DNA from: an uncultured Verrucomicrobiota bacterium
Lineage (GTDB): Bacteria > Verrucomicrobiota > Verrucomicrobiia > Opitutales > Intestinicryptomonadaceae
Assembly (NCBI GenBank): GCA_949293415.1
Contig: CASFDK010000017.1
Coordinates: 1-64,000 of the forward strand
Reading direction: 5' to 3'
Length of the DNA stretch: 64,000 nucleotides
Below the pieces are notes generated by a model. It saw only the letters and a program-made list of their open reading frames with translations. It was not told the DNA's origin and ran no database searches. The position numbers and the translations under genes were made by a program. The number at the start of each line of letters is the position of its first letter. The first letter of the stretch is position 1. Below are positions 15,127 through 24,937 of this stretch, in pieces.

Positions 15127-17508
15127 TCATCTAAGCCCGCCGTCCGACAGTTCAACCCCTGCGGGTAGGTCGATTTTGTCGGTATACGTTCCGTCGTCGT
15201 TTTTCCGCCACGACACTTTTATTTCGCCTTGCGGTGTGGGATAGACCACCTTTGCAAAGTCGCCAAAGCGGTTCGGTTTGAAAGAAACCTTTTTCCAACC
15301 CGCCGACTCCTGTCTCACTCCGCCCAAAATGCGCGGCAACAAAAATGCGGGGTGCGCGCTCCACGCGTGCGAATGCGTGCTTGTGTCGGGCACGTTGAAC
15401 ATCTCGCCGACAGAGCCGTAGTCGGCAAATTCAGCCCACATACGCAAAATGTAGTCGTACGCCTGTTTTTCGCAGCCCGCGTCTACAAGCACCTGCAAAA
15501 TATAGACAGACCAATACGACGACGGTTTCACGACTTTCGACATCCTTTCCGAAAAATTCGTAGGCGCTTTCACCAAGCCCTCCGTTTCGACATACGGCAG
15601 AATTACGGTTTCGAGAGCCTTTTTAAAGTCGAAGCCCCCGATTTCGCAGATTTTGGCGAGCGTCTGGGCGTGGATGCCCGTGTTCGGGTTCTGCGTGCCG
15701 TCGGGAAAAATTCCGTCCGAAACCAATCCGTCCGGCCGCAGAAGGTTTTTTATGATTGCGCTGCGCAACCGCGCGCCGCGCACGGCGTAATCGCGGGCAT
15801 CGTCCGTGAAACCGTTTTGAATGCAGAGGTCGCGCATTTTGTCGTATGCGTGCAGCAGCCACAAATTCAGGACTGCCGACTGCCCCGCCTTGTGCATTTT
15901 GCACCAGTCCAAAAACAGCCAATAACGCTTGTCGTATTGAGCAAGACCCGTTTCTGGCGACGACATTTTGTCGAAATAATCGAAAATCGAACGAACGGTA
16001 TCGCGATGCGCAATGTACGGCTCGGGATCGGCGGTTTGCCAGTAGTAGTCCCAAACGGTGAGAATCCAAATAAGCGAATAATCGGGCAACACACAGGCGC
16101 GGGTACCGTCGGGCGCATAGCCGTGGGTCAGCCCGTCGGGGGTTTTCTGCATTGAAATCGACTTTATGCCGCGCCGCAAAAGCCGCGCATCGCCCGAGAT
16201 GAAAAACGCATTCCAGCCCTGCACGCGGGCATCGCCCCACCACTGCGCCTGCTCGCGATACGGCGTATCCACAAAGGAATCCAGCGAACACACTCGCTGT
16301 GTCCGCACGCTAGCCCGCCAGATTTTTTCGGCAAGGGCGTCGGAGCTTTCGAAGCTTCCGCGCTCCCCGAGCGGATACGTACTCCAACGCATCGACGGCG
16401 TAATTTTGAGCGTGGCGGACGCGTTGTTGCGCACGCGCACGGCGAGATAACGGAAGCCCAAAAGCTGGTAGAACTCGTGAACCTGCGTTCCCGCGCGGCA
16501 TATAAGGCGGTTTGCGGGCGCAAGGCGGCTTCCGCAACGCACGGTGTCGGCATTGTTTGAATCGAGAAGCTCCGTCGCACGGATGTCTACAATTTCGCCG
16601 CCATTGGCGCCCTCGATTTTCAAAATCGGCATACCCGCCGACATCGCGCCGAAGTCGAAGACAAACGCCCTGACCCCGTCGGACGGTTCGGAGACGGCAA
16701 CCTTCGCGCCGTTTTCTACCGCCCTGAATTCGATTTTGTCGGAATCGAAAAGCGCGGAAACGTCGAATACATTTTCCGAATCGCCGCCCGACTTGCCCGC
16801 ACCCGCCGAAACGAGGGCAACGGGAAACACTTCGCGCTCGTCGAGCATCGGAATCGTGCGCCGTTCGAAAGCCGAATACGGCAACGCCGTGCGCACGCGC
16901 GTGTAGCAGCGCGCCCAAGCGGAATCGTCGAAATCGGGCTTGAACCAGTCGGGGTTTTCAACGCGCAAGTCGATGTGCTCCTGATTGTTCATCGGAACCG
17001 AAAGCTGGGCGGTGTCGCGGCGGCAGCCAATCTGGCGGCGACCCTTTGTGTTGTCGTCGGAAAGCACGCACTTGCCGCCGCCCAAGTCGAGCGCGAAAAC
17101 CGCACCCGAATGCCCCGACGGAATATACGCAAAAGTTCCGCGACCGACACAATATTGGCGGATGGCAATCACATTGCGTCCTTTTTTCAGATACCTTGCA
17201 ACGTCCAATTCGTCAAAGGGCTGCTCCCAGTAAAAGCCGCGCGCGGGCCCCGAACAGACGAATACGCCGTTGATGTAGAGCCTGTAGTTCTGGTCGGCGG
17301 AAACGCACATCGGCGCGGACTTCGGCACGGAATCGAGCGAGAAAGCGCGGCGGTAGAGATTGTAGGAATTCACAATCTCGTACGAAGAACCGTACGGCGC
17401 GGGGGCAACCCACCGGGCATTGTCGAAATATCGCGGAACGTCGGACACGCCGAATGCCGCGCAACAAAACGCCGAAACTACGGCGAAAAAGAGCTGCCTG
17501 CATTTCAT
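15127..17508 (-). CDS. Secreted alpha-L-rhamnosidase-like glycoside hydrolase (GH78-type)
   Basis: Exported enzyme of 793 residues. The start at MKCRQLFFAVVSAFCCAAFG gives a signal peptide behind a GGGGGAAG ribosome binding site; the longer open frame upstream was not used. An N-terminal beta-sandwich (SYNLYRRAFSLDSVPKSA, YINGVFVCSGPARGFYWEQP) matches the accessory domains of family 78. The six-hairpin (alpha/alpha)6 domain carries DTPYREQAQWWGDARVQGW (around residue 413), corresponding to the catalytic acidic motif of bacterial rhamnosidases, and ends with the usual beta-sandwich domain. It would release rhamnose from plant or bacterial glycans in the periplasm or outside. A second relative lies at 43048. 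Exact substrate unknown. Confidence 0.85.
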   Translation of the reverse strand: MKCRQLFFAVVSAFCCAAFGVSDVPRYFDNARWVAPAPYGSSYEIVNSYNLYRRAFSLDSVPKSAPMCVSADQNYRLYINGVFVCSGPARGFYWEQPFDELDVARYLKKGRNVIAIRQYCVGRGTFAYIPSGHSGAVFALDLGGGKCVLSDDNTKGRRQIGCRRDTAQLSVPMNNQEHIDLRVENPDWFKPDFDDSAWARCYTRVRTALPYSAFERRTIPMLDEREVFPVALVSAGAGKSGGDSENVFDVSALFDSDKIEFRAVENGAKVAVSEPSDGVRAFVFDFGAMSAGMPILKIEGANGGEIVDIRATELLDSNNADTVRCGSRLAPANRLICRAGTQVHEFYQLLGFRYLAVRVRNNASATLKITPSMRWSTYPLGERGSFESSDALAEKIWRASVRTQRVCSLDSFVDTPYREQAQWWGDARVQGWNAFFISGDARLLRRGIKSISMQKTPDGLTHGYAPDGTRACVLPDYSLIWILTVWDYYWQTADPEPYIAHRDTVRSIFDYFDKMSSPETGLAQYDKRYWLFLDWCKMHKAGQSAVLNLWLLHAYDKMRDLCIQNGFTDDARDYAVRGARLRSAIIKNLLRPDGLVSDGIFPDGTQNPNTGIHAQTLAKICEIGGFDFKKALETVILPYVETEGLVKAPTNFSERMSKVVKPSSYWSVYILQVLVDAGCEKQAYDYILRMWAEFADYGSVGEMFNVPDTSTHSHAWSAHPAFLLPRILGGVRQESAGWKKVSFKPNRFGDFAKVVYPTPQGEIKVSWRKNDDGTYTDKIDLPAGVELSDGGLR

Positions 17509-17601
17509 ATTAACTTCCCCCAAACGAGCGGTTAAAGCCAAACGCGGAGAATCGTATAAAACACAAAAAATTCGGGCAAGAACAAAAAAACCTAAAATTA
17601 C

Positions 17602-17629
17602 TTGACGCAAAAAACCGAAAAAATACTAT
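17602..17629 (+). promoter_or_regulatory. Candidate sigma-70 type promoter for mutAB
   Basis: TTGACG (17602-17607), a 16-base spacer and TACTAT (17624-17629), 55 bases before the mutA start codon. The -35 context ACTTGACGCAA is also found upstream of the small PEP-CTERM gene. Confidence 0.5.
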
Positions 17630-17684
17630 TCGAAACGAAAACGCCCGTTTTTGCGGCAATTCAAAAAACGAAAAAATACGACTG

Positions 17685-19760
17685 ATGAAAAACGAAAACA
17701 ATCTGTTCGCAGAATTCAAACCGTCAACTTACGAAGAATGGTACGAAGAGGCAGTGAAGCTGCTCAAAGGCGCACCCTTCGAAAAGAAGATGTTCACAAA
17801 AACTCCCGAAGGCATCACCCTCAAACCCATCTATAATAAAGAGGATATGACTTTCGATGTGTCACTGCCGGGGTTCGACGACTACGTGCGCGGCACGACC
17901 TGCACGGGAAACAAAGCCTCCGCGTGGAAAATTTCGCAGGAACTCTGCGCCGGCTCTCCCGAAGAATTCAACAAAAAGATTCTCGACGCGCTCAACAAGG
18001 GGCAGACATCCGTCGAAATCGTGCTCGACGCGCCCTCGGCAAACGCCGTCGACGCAGACAACGCCGATGCGGACTCGGTCGGCAAAGGCGGAATTTCCAT
18101 TTCGACCGCAAAAGACTTCGACGCGGCTTTCAAGGGCGTTGAAACCGACTGCGTAGACGTGTACATCCACACGGGCGCGGCGGAAGCCGGTATCGCCGCG
18201 GCTCTCTATGCCTCGCAAAAGGGCAAAAAACTTTCGGGCGGCATTTTCTTCGACCCGATAGGCGAACTCGCAAAAACGGGCAAACTCAAACGCTCGCTGG
18301 AATGCGTTTTCGACGAAATGTTTGCAACCGCATCCTACAACGCGGCAAACCTGCCGAACTTCACGGCAATCGGCGTAGACACAATGCCCTGCTCGTCGGC
18401 GGGCGCAAGCGCGGTGGAGGAACTGGGCGCGGCTTTCGCAACGGCCGTGGCGTACATGCGCGCCATGCTCGAACGCGGTATGACGGTAGACCAAGCCGCC
18501 TCGCAAATCAGGTTCCGCGTAAGTCTGGGCGGCAACTTCTTTATGGAAATCGCGAAAATCCGCGCCGCGCGTATGCTGTGGGCGAAGATTGTCGAAGAGT
18601 TCGGCGGCGGCGACGAATCCAAGAAAATCAAAATTTCCGCAAGAACGTCAATCTACAATAAGACCGTTTTCGACCCATATGTAAATATGCTGCGCACCGC
18701 AACGGAGGCGTTCTCGGGCGTAGTCGGCGGAGTCGATTCTATGACGGTGGGCGCATTCGACGAAATCATCCGAAACCCCGACGAATTCTCGGAAAGAATC
18801 GCGCGCAACCAGCAGATTATTTTGCAGGAGGAATGCAACCTCTCCGACGTAATCGACCCCGCGGGCGGCTCGTACTACGTCGAAAACCTCACGCGCGAAC
18901 TCGCGGCGAAAGTCTGGGAATTTTTCGCGAAAATAGAGGCGCAGGGCGGAATGTTGAAAGCTCTCGAATCGGGCTTCGTTCAGGATGCGGTGGCGCAGAC
19001 CGCCGCGGGCAAAAAGAAGCTCTACGACACGCGCAGAAGCTCGGTTGTCGGCACGAACAACTACGCGAACCTCTCCGAAAAGCCGCTTGAAAAGCGCGAA
19101 TGCAAGTGCATAGCAGCCGACCGCGCAAAGAAGGTTGCCTCGGACAGAAAATCGGCTCTGGTCGACATCGGCGGCGCGAAGGGCGCGGAGGCAATCGCAA
19201 AGCTCGTCGAAGCCGCGCAAAACGGCGCGTCGGTGCAGGCTGCGGAAGGGGCAATCTGCAAATGCAACTCGTCGACGGAAGTAAAGCCGCTCGACATCCG
19301 ACGCGCGGTCGAGCACTTCGAGGCTCTCAGAAAGGCGAGCGCGGAATACAAAAAGGCGAACGGCTTCGGTCCGAAAGTGTTCCTCGCGACGATGGGCCCG
19401 CTCGTCCAGCACAAGATACGCGCCGACTTCATCCGCGGGTTCTTCGAAGTGGGCGGGTTCGAAGTGGTCTACCCCAGCGGTTTCAAAAGCGGCGAAGAGG
19501 CGGCGAAGGCGTTCGCCGAAAGCGGCGCGAAATATGCCGTAATCTGCTCGACCGACGACACCTACCCCGCGCTCGTGCCCGAAGTCACGAAGGCAATCAA
19601 GACACTCAAGCCCGAAGCTACGGTATATATGGCAGGTCTCCCCGCGCCCGACGCCGAGCCGCTCTACAAGGAGGCGGGCTACGACGGCAGCATAAGCATA
19701 AAGAGCAACAACTACGAAACGCTCAAGTCGATGCTTTCGGCACTCGGCGTTATCAAATAA
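17685..19760 (+). CDS. mutA: Methylmalonyl-CoA mutase small (beta) subunit
   Basis: Non-catalytic partner of the B12-dependent mutase that interconverts succinyl-CoA and (R)-methylmalonyl-CoA. At 691 residues it has the usual length. The TIM-barrel part shows the family pattern but is divergent. The C-terminal cobalamin-binding-like domain (about 545-691, FGPKVFLATMGPLVQHKI) lacks the DxHxxG motif, as expected for this subunit. It is 24 bases upstream of mutB, which has its own ribosome binding site. A promoter is visible at 17602. With mutB it implies a succinate-propionate route, probably fermentative propionate formation; the epimerase and decarboxylase genes are not in the window. Confidence 0.92.
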   Translation: MKNENNLFAEFKPSTYEEWYEEAVKLLKGAPFEKKMFTKTPEGITLKPIYNKEDMTFDVSLPGFDDYVRGTTCTGNKASAWKISQELCAGSPEEFNKKILDALNKGQTSVEIVLDAPSANAVDADNADADSVGKGGISISTAKDFDAAFKGVETDCVDVYIHTGAAEAGIAAALYASQKGKKLSGGIFFDPIGELAKTGKLKRSLECVFDEMFATASYNAANLPNFTAIGVDTMPCSSAGASAVEELGAAFATAVAYMRAMLERGMTVDQAASQIRFRVSLGGNFFMEIAKIRAARMLWAKIVEEFGGGDESKKIKISARTSIYNKTVFDPYVNMLRTATEAFSGVVGGVDSMTVGAFDEIIRNPDEFSERIARNQQIILQEECNLSDVIDPAGGSYYVENLTRELAAKVWEFFAKIEAQGGMLKALESGFVQDAVAQTAAGKKKLYDTRRSSVVGTNNYANLSEKPLEKRECKCIAADRAKKVASDRKSALVDIGGAKGAEAIAKLVEAAQNGASVQAAEGAICKCNSSTEVKPLDIRRAVEHFEALRKASAEYKKANGFGPKVFLATMGPLVQHKIRADFIRGFFEVGGFEVVYPSGFKSGEEAAKAFAESGAKYAVICSTDDTYPALVPEVTKAIKTLKPEATVYMAGLPAPDAEPLYKEAGYDGSISIKSNNYETLKSMLSALGVIK

Positions 19761-19784
19761 CAACCGTAAAAAGGAGAATTTACA

Positions 19785-21971
19785 ATGGGTAAAAATCCCG
19801 ACTTCACGAAAATCGCATTCGAAAACCCGAAGGCGAAATCTTCCTTGAAACAGTGGCGTGCCGACATCGAAAAGAAGACGGGCAAGTCGCTCGACGACCT
19901 CGTCGTGGAAACGATGGAGCAGATTCCCGTCAAGCCGCTCTATACGGCGGACGACACGGCGAACCTGCAACACACGGGCTTCACGGCGGGCATCGCGCCC
20001 AACCTCAGGGGTCCCTACGCAACGATGTACGTGGTGCGCCCGTGGACAGTTCGCCAATACGCGGGCTTCTCGACGGCGGAGGAATCGAACGCCTTCTACC
20101 GCAGAAATCTGGCGGCAGGTCAGAAGGGGCTTTCGATTGCATTCGACCTCGCAACCCACCGCGGCTACGACTCCGACCACCCGCGCGTCGTCGGCGATGT
20201 GGGCAAAGCGGGCGTTGCGGTAGACTCGATTATGGATATGGAGGTGCTCTTCGACAAAATCCCGCTCTCGCAGGTATCGGTCTCGATGACGATGAACGGC
20301 GCGGTTCTGCCGATTCTGGCGTTCTACATCGTTGCTGGTCTGGAACAGGGCGCGAAGCTCGAACAGCTTGCGGGCACAATCCAGAACGACATCCTCAAAG
20401 AGTTTATGGTGCGCAACACCTACATCTATCCGCCGACCCCCTCGATGAAAATCATCGGCGACATCTTTGCGTATACCTCGAAGAATATGCCCAAATTCAA
20501 CAGCATTTCGATTTCGGGCTACCATATGCAGGAGGCGGGCGCAACCGCCGACCTCGAAATGGCGTACACGCTCGCCGACGGGCTCGAGTACCTGCGCGAG
20601 GGCGAAAAGGCGGGGCTTAAGGTGGACCAATTCGCGCCGCGCCTTTCGTTCTTCTGGGCGATAGGCAAAAACTACTTTATGGAAGTTGCGAAAATGCGCG
20701 CCGCGCGCATGCTCTGGGCGAAAATCGTCAAGGGCTTCGACCCGCAAAACCCGAAGAGCCTTGCGTTGCGCACGCACTCGCAGACGAGCGGCTGGTCGCT
20801 GACGGAACAGGATCCGTTCAATAACGTAACGCGCACGGCAATCGAGGCTATGGGAGCGGCTCTCGGACACACGCAGAGCCTGCACACGAACGCGCTCGAC
20901 GAGGCAATCGCCCTGCCCACCGACTTCTCTGCGCGAATCGCCCGCAACACGCAGCTCTACCTGCAGGACGAAACGGGCATCTGCCGCGTAATCGACCCGT
21001 GGGCGGGTTCGTACTATGTGGAATCGCTGACCGACGCGCTCGTAAAACGCGCGTGGGGACACATTCAGGAAGTCGAATCGCACGGCGGTATGACGAAGGC
21101 AATAGAAGCGGGTCTGCCCAAGCTCCGCATCGAGGAGGCATCGGCGCGCCGTCAGGCGAGAATCGACAGCGGCAGCGAAACAATCGTGGGACTCACGAAA
21201 TACCGCCTCGACAAGGAGGAACCGCTCGACATTCTCGACATCGACAACACCGCAGTGCGCGAGGCGCAAATCAAGAAGCTAGAAATTCTCCGCAAGAACC
21301 GCGACAATACAAAGGTACGCCAGATTCTGGAGGAAATCACCAAGTGCGCCGAAACGGGCAAGGGCAACCTGCTGGAACTGAGCGTGGAGGCGGCAAAGGC
21401 GCGCGCAAGCCTCGGCGAAATCTCGCTCGCCTGCGAAAAGGTCTTCGGACGCTACAAGGCGGTCATACGCTCGATTAGCGGCGTATACCAAAAGGAATTC
21501 GCAAAGGACGCAAAGAATATGGAAATCGTCAACGAAATCTCGGAACTCGTCAAAGACTTCGAAGCAAAGGAGGGGCGCAAACCGCGTATCCTCATCGCGA
21601 AAATGGGACAGGACGGGCACGACCGCGGCGCGAAAGTCGTGGGTACGGCATACGCCGACCTCGGCTTCGACGTGGATATGGGCCCGCTCTTCCAGACTCC
21701 CGAGGAAACCGCGAAGATGGCGGTCGAAAACGACGTGCACATCGTGGCGATGAGCTCGCTTGCGGCGGGACACAAAACGCTGCTTCCGCAACTCGTCGAG
21801 GAGCTGAAAAAGCTCGGACGCGAAGACATAATGGTCGTGGTCGGCGGCGTTATCCCCGCGCAGGACTACGACTTCCTGCTCAAGCACGGCGCAAGCGCAA
21901 TCTTCGGACCGGGGACGGTCATTCCCGAAGCCGCAAAGAAAATGCTCCTGCTCCTGCGGCAACAGGCGTAA
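19785..21971 (+). CDS. mutB: Methylmalonyl-CoA mutase large (alpha) subunit
   Basis: Catalytic subunit of 728 residues of the adenosylcobalamin-dependent mutase. The substrate barrel begins around residue 60 ([19 protein letters not shown], with the conserved Tyr in [20 protein letters not shown]). The C-terminal B12 domain carries [15 protein letters not shown], where DGHDRG is the DxHxxG motif whose His ligates cobalt. AAGGAG lies 9 bases upstream of the ATG. A strong terminator follows the stop codon, so mutA and mutB form a two-gene operon. No MeaB/ArgK chaperone gene is adjacent, which is unusual because it often accompanies mutB. Confidence 0.96.
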   Translation: MGKNPDFTKIAFENPKAKSSLKQWRADIEKKTGKSLDDLVVETMEQIPVKPLYTADDTANLQHTGFTAGIAPNLRGPYATMYVVRPWTVRQYAGFSTAEESNAFYRRNLAAGQKGLSIAFDLATHRGYDSDHPRVVGDVGKAGVAVDSIMDMEVLFDKIPLSQVSVSMTMNGAVLPILAFYIVAGLEQGAKLEQLAGTIQNDILKEFMVRNTYIYPPTPSMKIIGDIFAYTSKNMPKFNSISISGYHMQEAGATADLEMAYTLADGLEYLREGEKAGLKVDQFAPRLSFFWAIGKNYFMEVAKMRAARMLWAKIVKGFDPQNPKSLALRTHSQTSGWSLTEQDPFNNVTRTAIEAMGAALGHTQSLHTNALDEAIALPTDFSARIARNTQLYLQDETGICRVIDPWAGSYYVESLTDALVKRAWGHIQEVESHGGMTKAIEAGLPKLRIEEASARRQARIDSGSETIVGLTKYRLDKEEPLDILDIDNTAVREAQIKKLEILRKNRDNTKVRQILEEITKCAETGKGNLLELSVEAAKARASLGEISLACEKVFGRYKAVIRSISGVYQKEFAKDAKNMEIVNEISELVKDFEAKEGRKPRILIAKMGQDGHDRGAKVVGTAYADLGFDVDMGPLFQTPEETAKMAVENDVHIVAMSSLAAGHKTLLPQLVEELKKLGREDIMVVVGGVIPAQDYDFLLKHGASAIFGPGTVIPEAAKKMLLLLRQQA

Positions 21972-21994
21972 TTCGGAAAAAATATCGGAAACAA

Positions 21995-22026
21995 ACGCGC
22001 ATCCGCATTCGGATGCGCGTTTTTTT
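21995..22026 (+). terminator. Intrinsic terminator of mutAB
   Basis: Perfect 11-base stem ACGCGCATCCG / CGGATGCGCGT with a four-base loop, followed by at least six T residues. Confidence 0.9.
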
Positions 22027-22080
22027 GCGGAGCAAGTTTGTACCGCCGACTATGGACGTTCGTCGAAACGCATAAAAACA

Positions 22081-22121
22081 AAAAATCGGGACGGATTCGC
22101 AAACATCCGCCCCGATTTTTT
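22081..22121. terminator. Terminator after the phosphoesterase gene
   Basis: Stem AAAAATCGGG-ACGGA / TCCGC-CCCGATTTTT around an AT-rich loop. It can work in both directions and lies 17 bases beyond the minus-strand stop codon at 22138. Confidence 0.75.
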
Positions 22122-22137
22122 GCATTGCCCGAAACCG

Positions 22138-23175
22138 CTAAAACTTTGCGCCCCTGTCGCGCGACTGCCCGCCCGCGCCTATGCGTAAAAGTTTTATCTC
22201 GCGCGCGTCGGCGTCTATCGCGACAAGCTCGGCAAGCATCTGCGTATTCGGATTGAACTTCTCGAGAACGATGTCTTTCGGACGGTGCTTTTCCTCGATA
22301 GTGCCGTAGCCCTGCGATATGAAAATGTTCACGCCGTCCTTCGAAAACGTCCTGTCGAAATGGCTGTCGCCCGTGAGATTCGCAGCAAGCACGCCGCCGC
22401 CCGCGACGTATTCCTCCATAATCCTCCTGAATCGGTCGCCGCTCTTGCCCGCGAAATGCGGCTGAATCGGAAGCCAGCTGCCGAGTATGTCTACACAGTA
22501 GTGCGTGCAAACGAACGCCGCCCATCCCTTCGGCGTTTCCGACAAATTCTTGCGGAAGAAATCGAGCTGCGCGCCGTCGAAACCGTAGTGGCGCGGAAAT
22601 TCGCTGCTCGAATTTAGAAAGAACACGCGGCACTTTTTTTCGGGCAGGTCGAGATAGCCGTAGTCGCCGCTTGCGCCGAAGACCGCGCCCCTGCAAAAAC
22701 GCGGATAGCGCAAGCCGAGGTATTCGTTCGAAAACACGCGGTAATAGTGGTCGTGGTTGCCCGTTGCAAAAAGCGTCGGCACTTTCGCGCGCGAGTGGAA
22801 TTCGAAAACCGTATCGAGAAGTTTCTGTCCGTCGTGGTGCTTCTTTACGGGATACTCTAAGCCCCAATCTCCCAAGTTTATGACGGCGTCCGCACCGAGC
22901 ATCTCCGCCGCGCGGTTTGCATACAAAATGTGTTTTGCAGTGTGACGGTATTTCGCAACGTCGTCAATGCCCGAATGGAGGTCGGTTATGGCGACGAACA
23001 CGGCGCAGTTGCGCCCCTTTCGCCATTTGTCGAAACGCCCTTTCGTCTCGGCAATTTCCGCATCGACCCACGCGGGAACATCCTCCCCGTCCGCAACGCC
23101 CTCTGCGGCGGCGGATTTCGACGACATACCCACCGCAGCCAACGCCGCAAGCCCCATAAAATTCCGTCTTTTCAT
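22138..23175 (-). CDS. Tat-exported metallophosphoesterase
   Basis: Calcineurin-like phosphoesterase of 345 residues. The N-terminus KRRNFMGLAALAAVG is a twin-arginine signal, so the enzyme is probably exported in folded form with its metals. Metal-binding blocks in order: ITDLHSG (Asp-x-His), NLGDWG, and ATGNHDHYYR (GNHD). Two later His residues in CTHYCVD and GDSHFDR complete the family pattern. It could act on nucleotides, phosphate esters or phospholipid-like substrates; the sequence does not decide this. It is divergent from recR. Confidence 0.88.
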   Translation of the reverse strand: MKRRNFMGLAALAAVGMSSKSAAAEGVADGEDVPAWVDAEIAETKGRFDKWRKGRNCAVFVAITDLHSGIDDVAKYRHTAKHILYANRAAEMLGADAVINLGDWGLEYPVKKHHDGQKLLDTVFEFHSRAKVPTLFATGNHDHYYRVFSNEYLGLRYPRFCRGAVFGASGDYGYLDLPEKKCRVFFLNSSSEFPRHYGFDGAQLDFFRKNLSETPKGWAAFVCTHYCVDILGSWLPIQPHFAGKSGDRFRRIMEEYVAGGGVLAANLTGDSHFDRTFSKDGVNIFISQGYGTIEEKHRPKDIVLEKFNPNTQMLAELVAIDADAREIKLLRIGAGGQSRDRGAKF

Positions 23176-23283
23176 GACGCAATGCTACAAAACGTCGAAC
23201 ACCAGCGCAAGAAAAAACACATACGGCAAATCGGAAATTTTTGTTGCCCGAAAATCGGGTTCTGATAGCGTCGGAAAATTAAA

Positions 23284-23880
23284 ATGAGCGAATCCTTTGA
23301 AAAGTTGAAATCGGCGTTGCGCAAACTCCCAGGAACGGGGATGAAAAGCGCGGAGCGGATGGCATTGCATCTTGCCCTCGAAAATCAGTCTGACGCGCGG
23401 GAGATTGCCTCGGCGATAATAACCGCCCTCGACAAAATCACGCCCTGCCCCGTCTGCGGCGGTCTGTCGGAAAACGGCGGACTCTGCGATATATGCAAAA
23501 ACCCGGCGCGCGCCGAATCCGCCATATGCGTCGTGGAACGGGCAAGCGACATCGACGCAATCGAAAAGTCGGGCGCATGGCGCGGACGCTACCACGTCCT
23601 CGGCGGCAAACTTTCGCCGCTGAAAAAAATAGGAGCGGACAAACTGAATATGGAATCGCTCGCGCGGCGGCTCGAAGGCGGCGAAGTGGAGGAGATTATG
23701 CTCGCGCTCTCCAACGACATCGAAGGAAAGGCTACATGTCTTTTCATCCAAGACCACATCGTCGGCACAAAGCCCGTAAAGCTTACGCGGATAGGTTTCG
23801 GGCTCCCGAGCGGAAGCCAGCTCGGCTTTGCCGACTCGGAAACAATCAAGAACGCCCTCGATTCCAGAAAATCATTTTAA
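23284..23880 (+). CDS. recR: Recombination protein RecR
   Basis: Recombination mediator of 198 residues acting with RecO and RecF to load RecA at gaps. Features in order: helix-hairpin-helix region LRKLPGTGMKSAERMALHL (about 14-32), a four-cysteine zinc finger CPVCGGLSENGGLCDIC (about 57-73), a Toprim domain starting ICVVERASDIDAIEK, and the C-terminal RIGFGLPSGSQLGFAD, a typical Walker B-like RecR end. First gene of a long forward operon; a DUF502-adjacent RecO-like gene ends the same operon. Not preceded by dnaX or YbaB, which often sit next to recR. Confidence 0.96.
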   Translation: MSESFEKLKSALRKLPGTGMKSAERMALHLALENQSDAREIASAIITALDKITPCPVCGGLSENGGLCDICKNPARAESAICVVERASDIDAIEKSGAWRGRYHVLGGKLSPLKKIGADKLNMESLARRLEGGEVEEIMLALSNDIEGKATCLFIQDHIVGTKPVKLTRIGFGLPSGSQLGFADSETIKNALDSRKSF

Positions 23881-23902
23881 AATACAATACGATAAAAAGA
23901 AT

Positions 23903-24934
23903 ATGCCAAAAACATTGATTGCCATTTTTACATTCGCCTGTTCGGTGGCGGTCGCGCAACTGCAACCCGTGGAAATCGGCGCGGACGGCGTTGCGGCCGT
24001 GCCCGTGCAAACGCAGGTTGCAAAAGCCGACCGCCCCGACATCGGCTACGAAGACGCCTTCGCCCTCGGACTCGTTGAGGGCTTCACCGAATACCTGCCC
24101 GTATCGTCCACGGGGCACCTGATCTTGGCGAACTCGTTTCTGAAACTCGACTCCGACGAACCGCTGCTCGACAACTCGGGGCGCACGGTTCTGAACGCAG
24201 ATCTCAAGCCCTATACGATGAAAGACGCAGCCGACGCGTACGCAATCGTCATCCAGTTCGGCGCAATCGCGGCAGTCGCAATCCTATACTGGCAGTACGT
24301 TTTGAAAATGCTGATGGGGCTGCTCGGACGCAATCCCGCGGGACTTCGTCTGCTCGTAAATCTCGTTGCGGCATTTATGCCCGCCGCCGTAATCGGGATG
24401 CTTTTCCACTCCGCGATAGAGGAGTATCTGTTCGGCGTAAAGCCCGTGATTATCGCGCTCGCGGCGGGCGCGCTGCTGATGTTCGTCGTGCAAAAATATT
24501 ACGACTCCAAGAATGCGCGCGGGGCGCGTTTCGTAAATATGGAAGACCTCAGCCTGCGACAGTCGCTGCTGATAGGAGTTCTCCAGTGCGCGGCGATGTG
24601 GCCGGGGACAAGCCGCTCGATGATGACAATTCTCGGCGGCTACATCGCGGGAATGCGTCCGGCAGATTCCGCAAAGTTCAGCTTTCTGCTCGGGCTTGCA
24701 ACGCTCACCGCCGCATCGCTTTTCAAGACATACAAGGACGGCACGGCGGTTGTCCAGACGCTCTCGGTTGCGCCGCTGGCATTTGGAATGATTGTTGCGT
24801 TCATCAGCGCGGCGGTATCGGTAAAGTGGATGGTCGGGTTTCTAACGCGCAGAGGGCTTGCGCCGTTCGCGTGGTACAGGCTTGCTGTCGCGGCGGCACT
24901 CGGAGCGTTGATGTATTTTGACATTTTGCAATAA
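23903..24934 (+). CDS. uppP: Undecaprenyl-diphosphate phosphatase with N-terminal extension
   Basis: Membrane enzyme that recycles undecaprenyl diphosphate for peptidoglycan and O-antigen synthesis. The UppP/BacA motifs are present: EGFTEYLPVSSTGHLIL (catalytic Glu and the Ser-Ser-Thr-Gly-His region) and PGTSRSMMTILGGYIAG. At 343 residues it is longer than the usual 265-285. The extra part is an N-terminal segment of about 45 residues that starts like a signal peptide (MPKTLIAIFTFACSVAVAQ), plus a short acidic loop after the first motif. The start at 23903 was chosen because the earlier in-frame codon lies inside recR. Gap to recR is 22 bases. Confidence 0.93.
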   Translation: MPKTLIAIFTFACSVAVAQLQPVEIGADGVAAVPVQTQVAKADRPDIGYEDAFALGLVEGFTEYLPVSSTGHLILANSFLKLDSDEPLLDNSGRTVLNADLKPYTMKDAADAYAIVIQFGAIAAVAILYWQYVLKMLMGLLGRNPAGLRLLVNLVAAFMPAAVIGMLFHSAIEEYLFGVKPVIIALAAGALLMFVVQKYYDSKNARGARFVNMEDLSLRQSLLIGVLQCAAMWPGTSRSMMTILGGYIAGMRPADSAKFSFLLGLATLTAASLFKTYKDGTAVVQTLSVAPLAFGMIVAFISAAVSVKWMVGFLTRRGLAPFAWYRLAVAAALGALMYFDILQ

Positions 24935-24937
24935 AAA

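Noticed and set aside
17509..17684. Cobalamin riboswitch upstream of mutAB
   Set aside because: The region is too short and AT-rich and shows none of the conserved B12-element blocks.
18648..21269. Very long open frame on the minus strand across mutA and mutB
   Set aside because: It lies antisense to two well recognised genes; strong third-position GC keeps the antisense frame open. The translation is Arg-, Val- and Phe-rich without any known motif.
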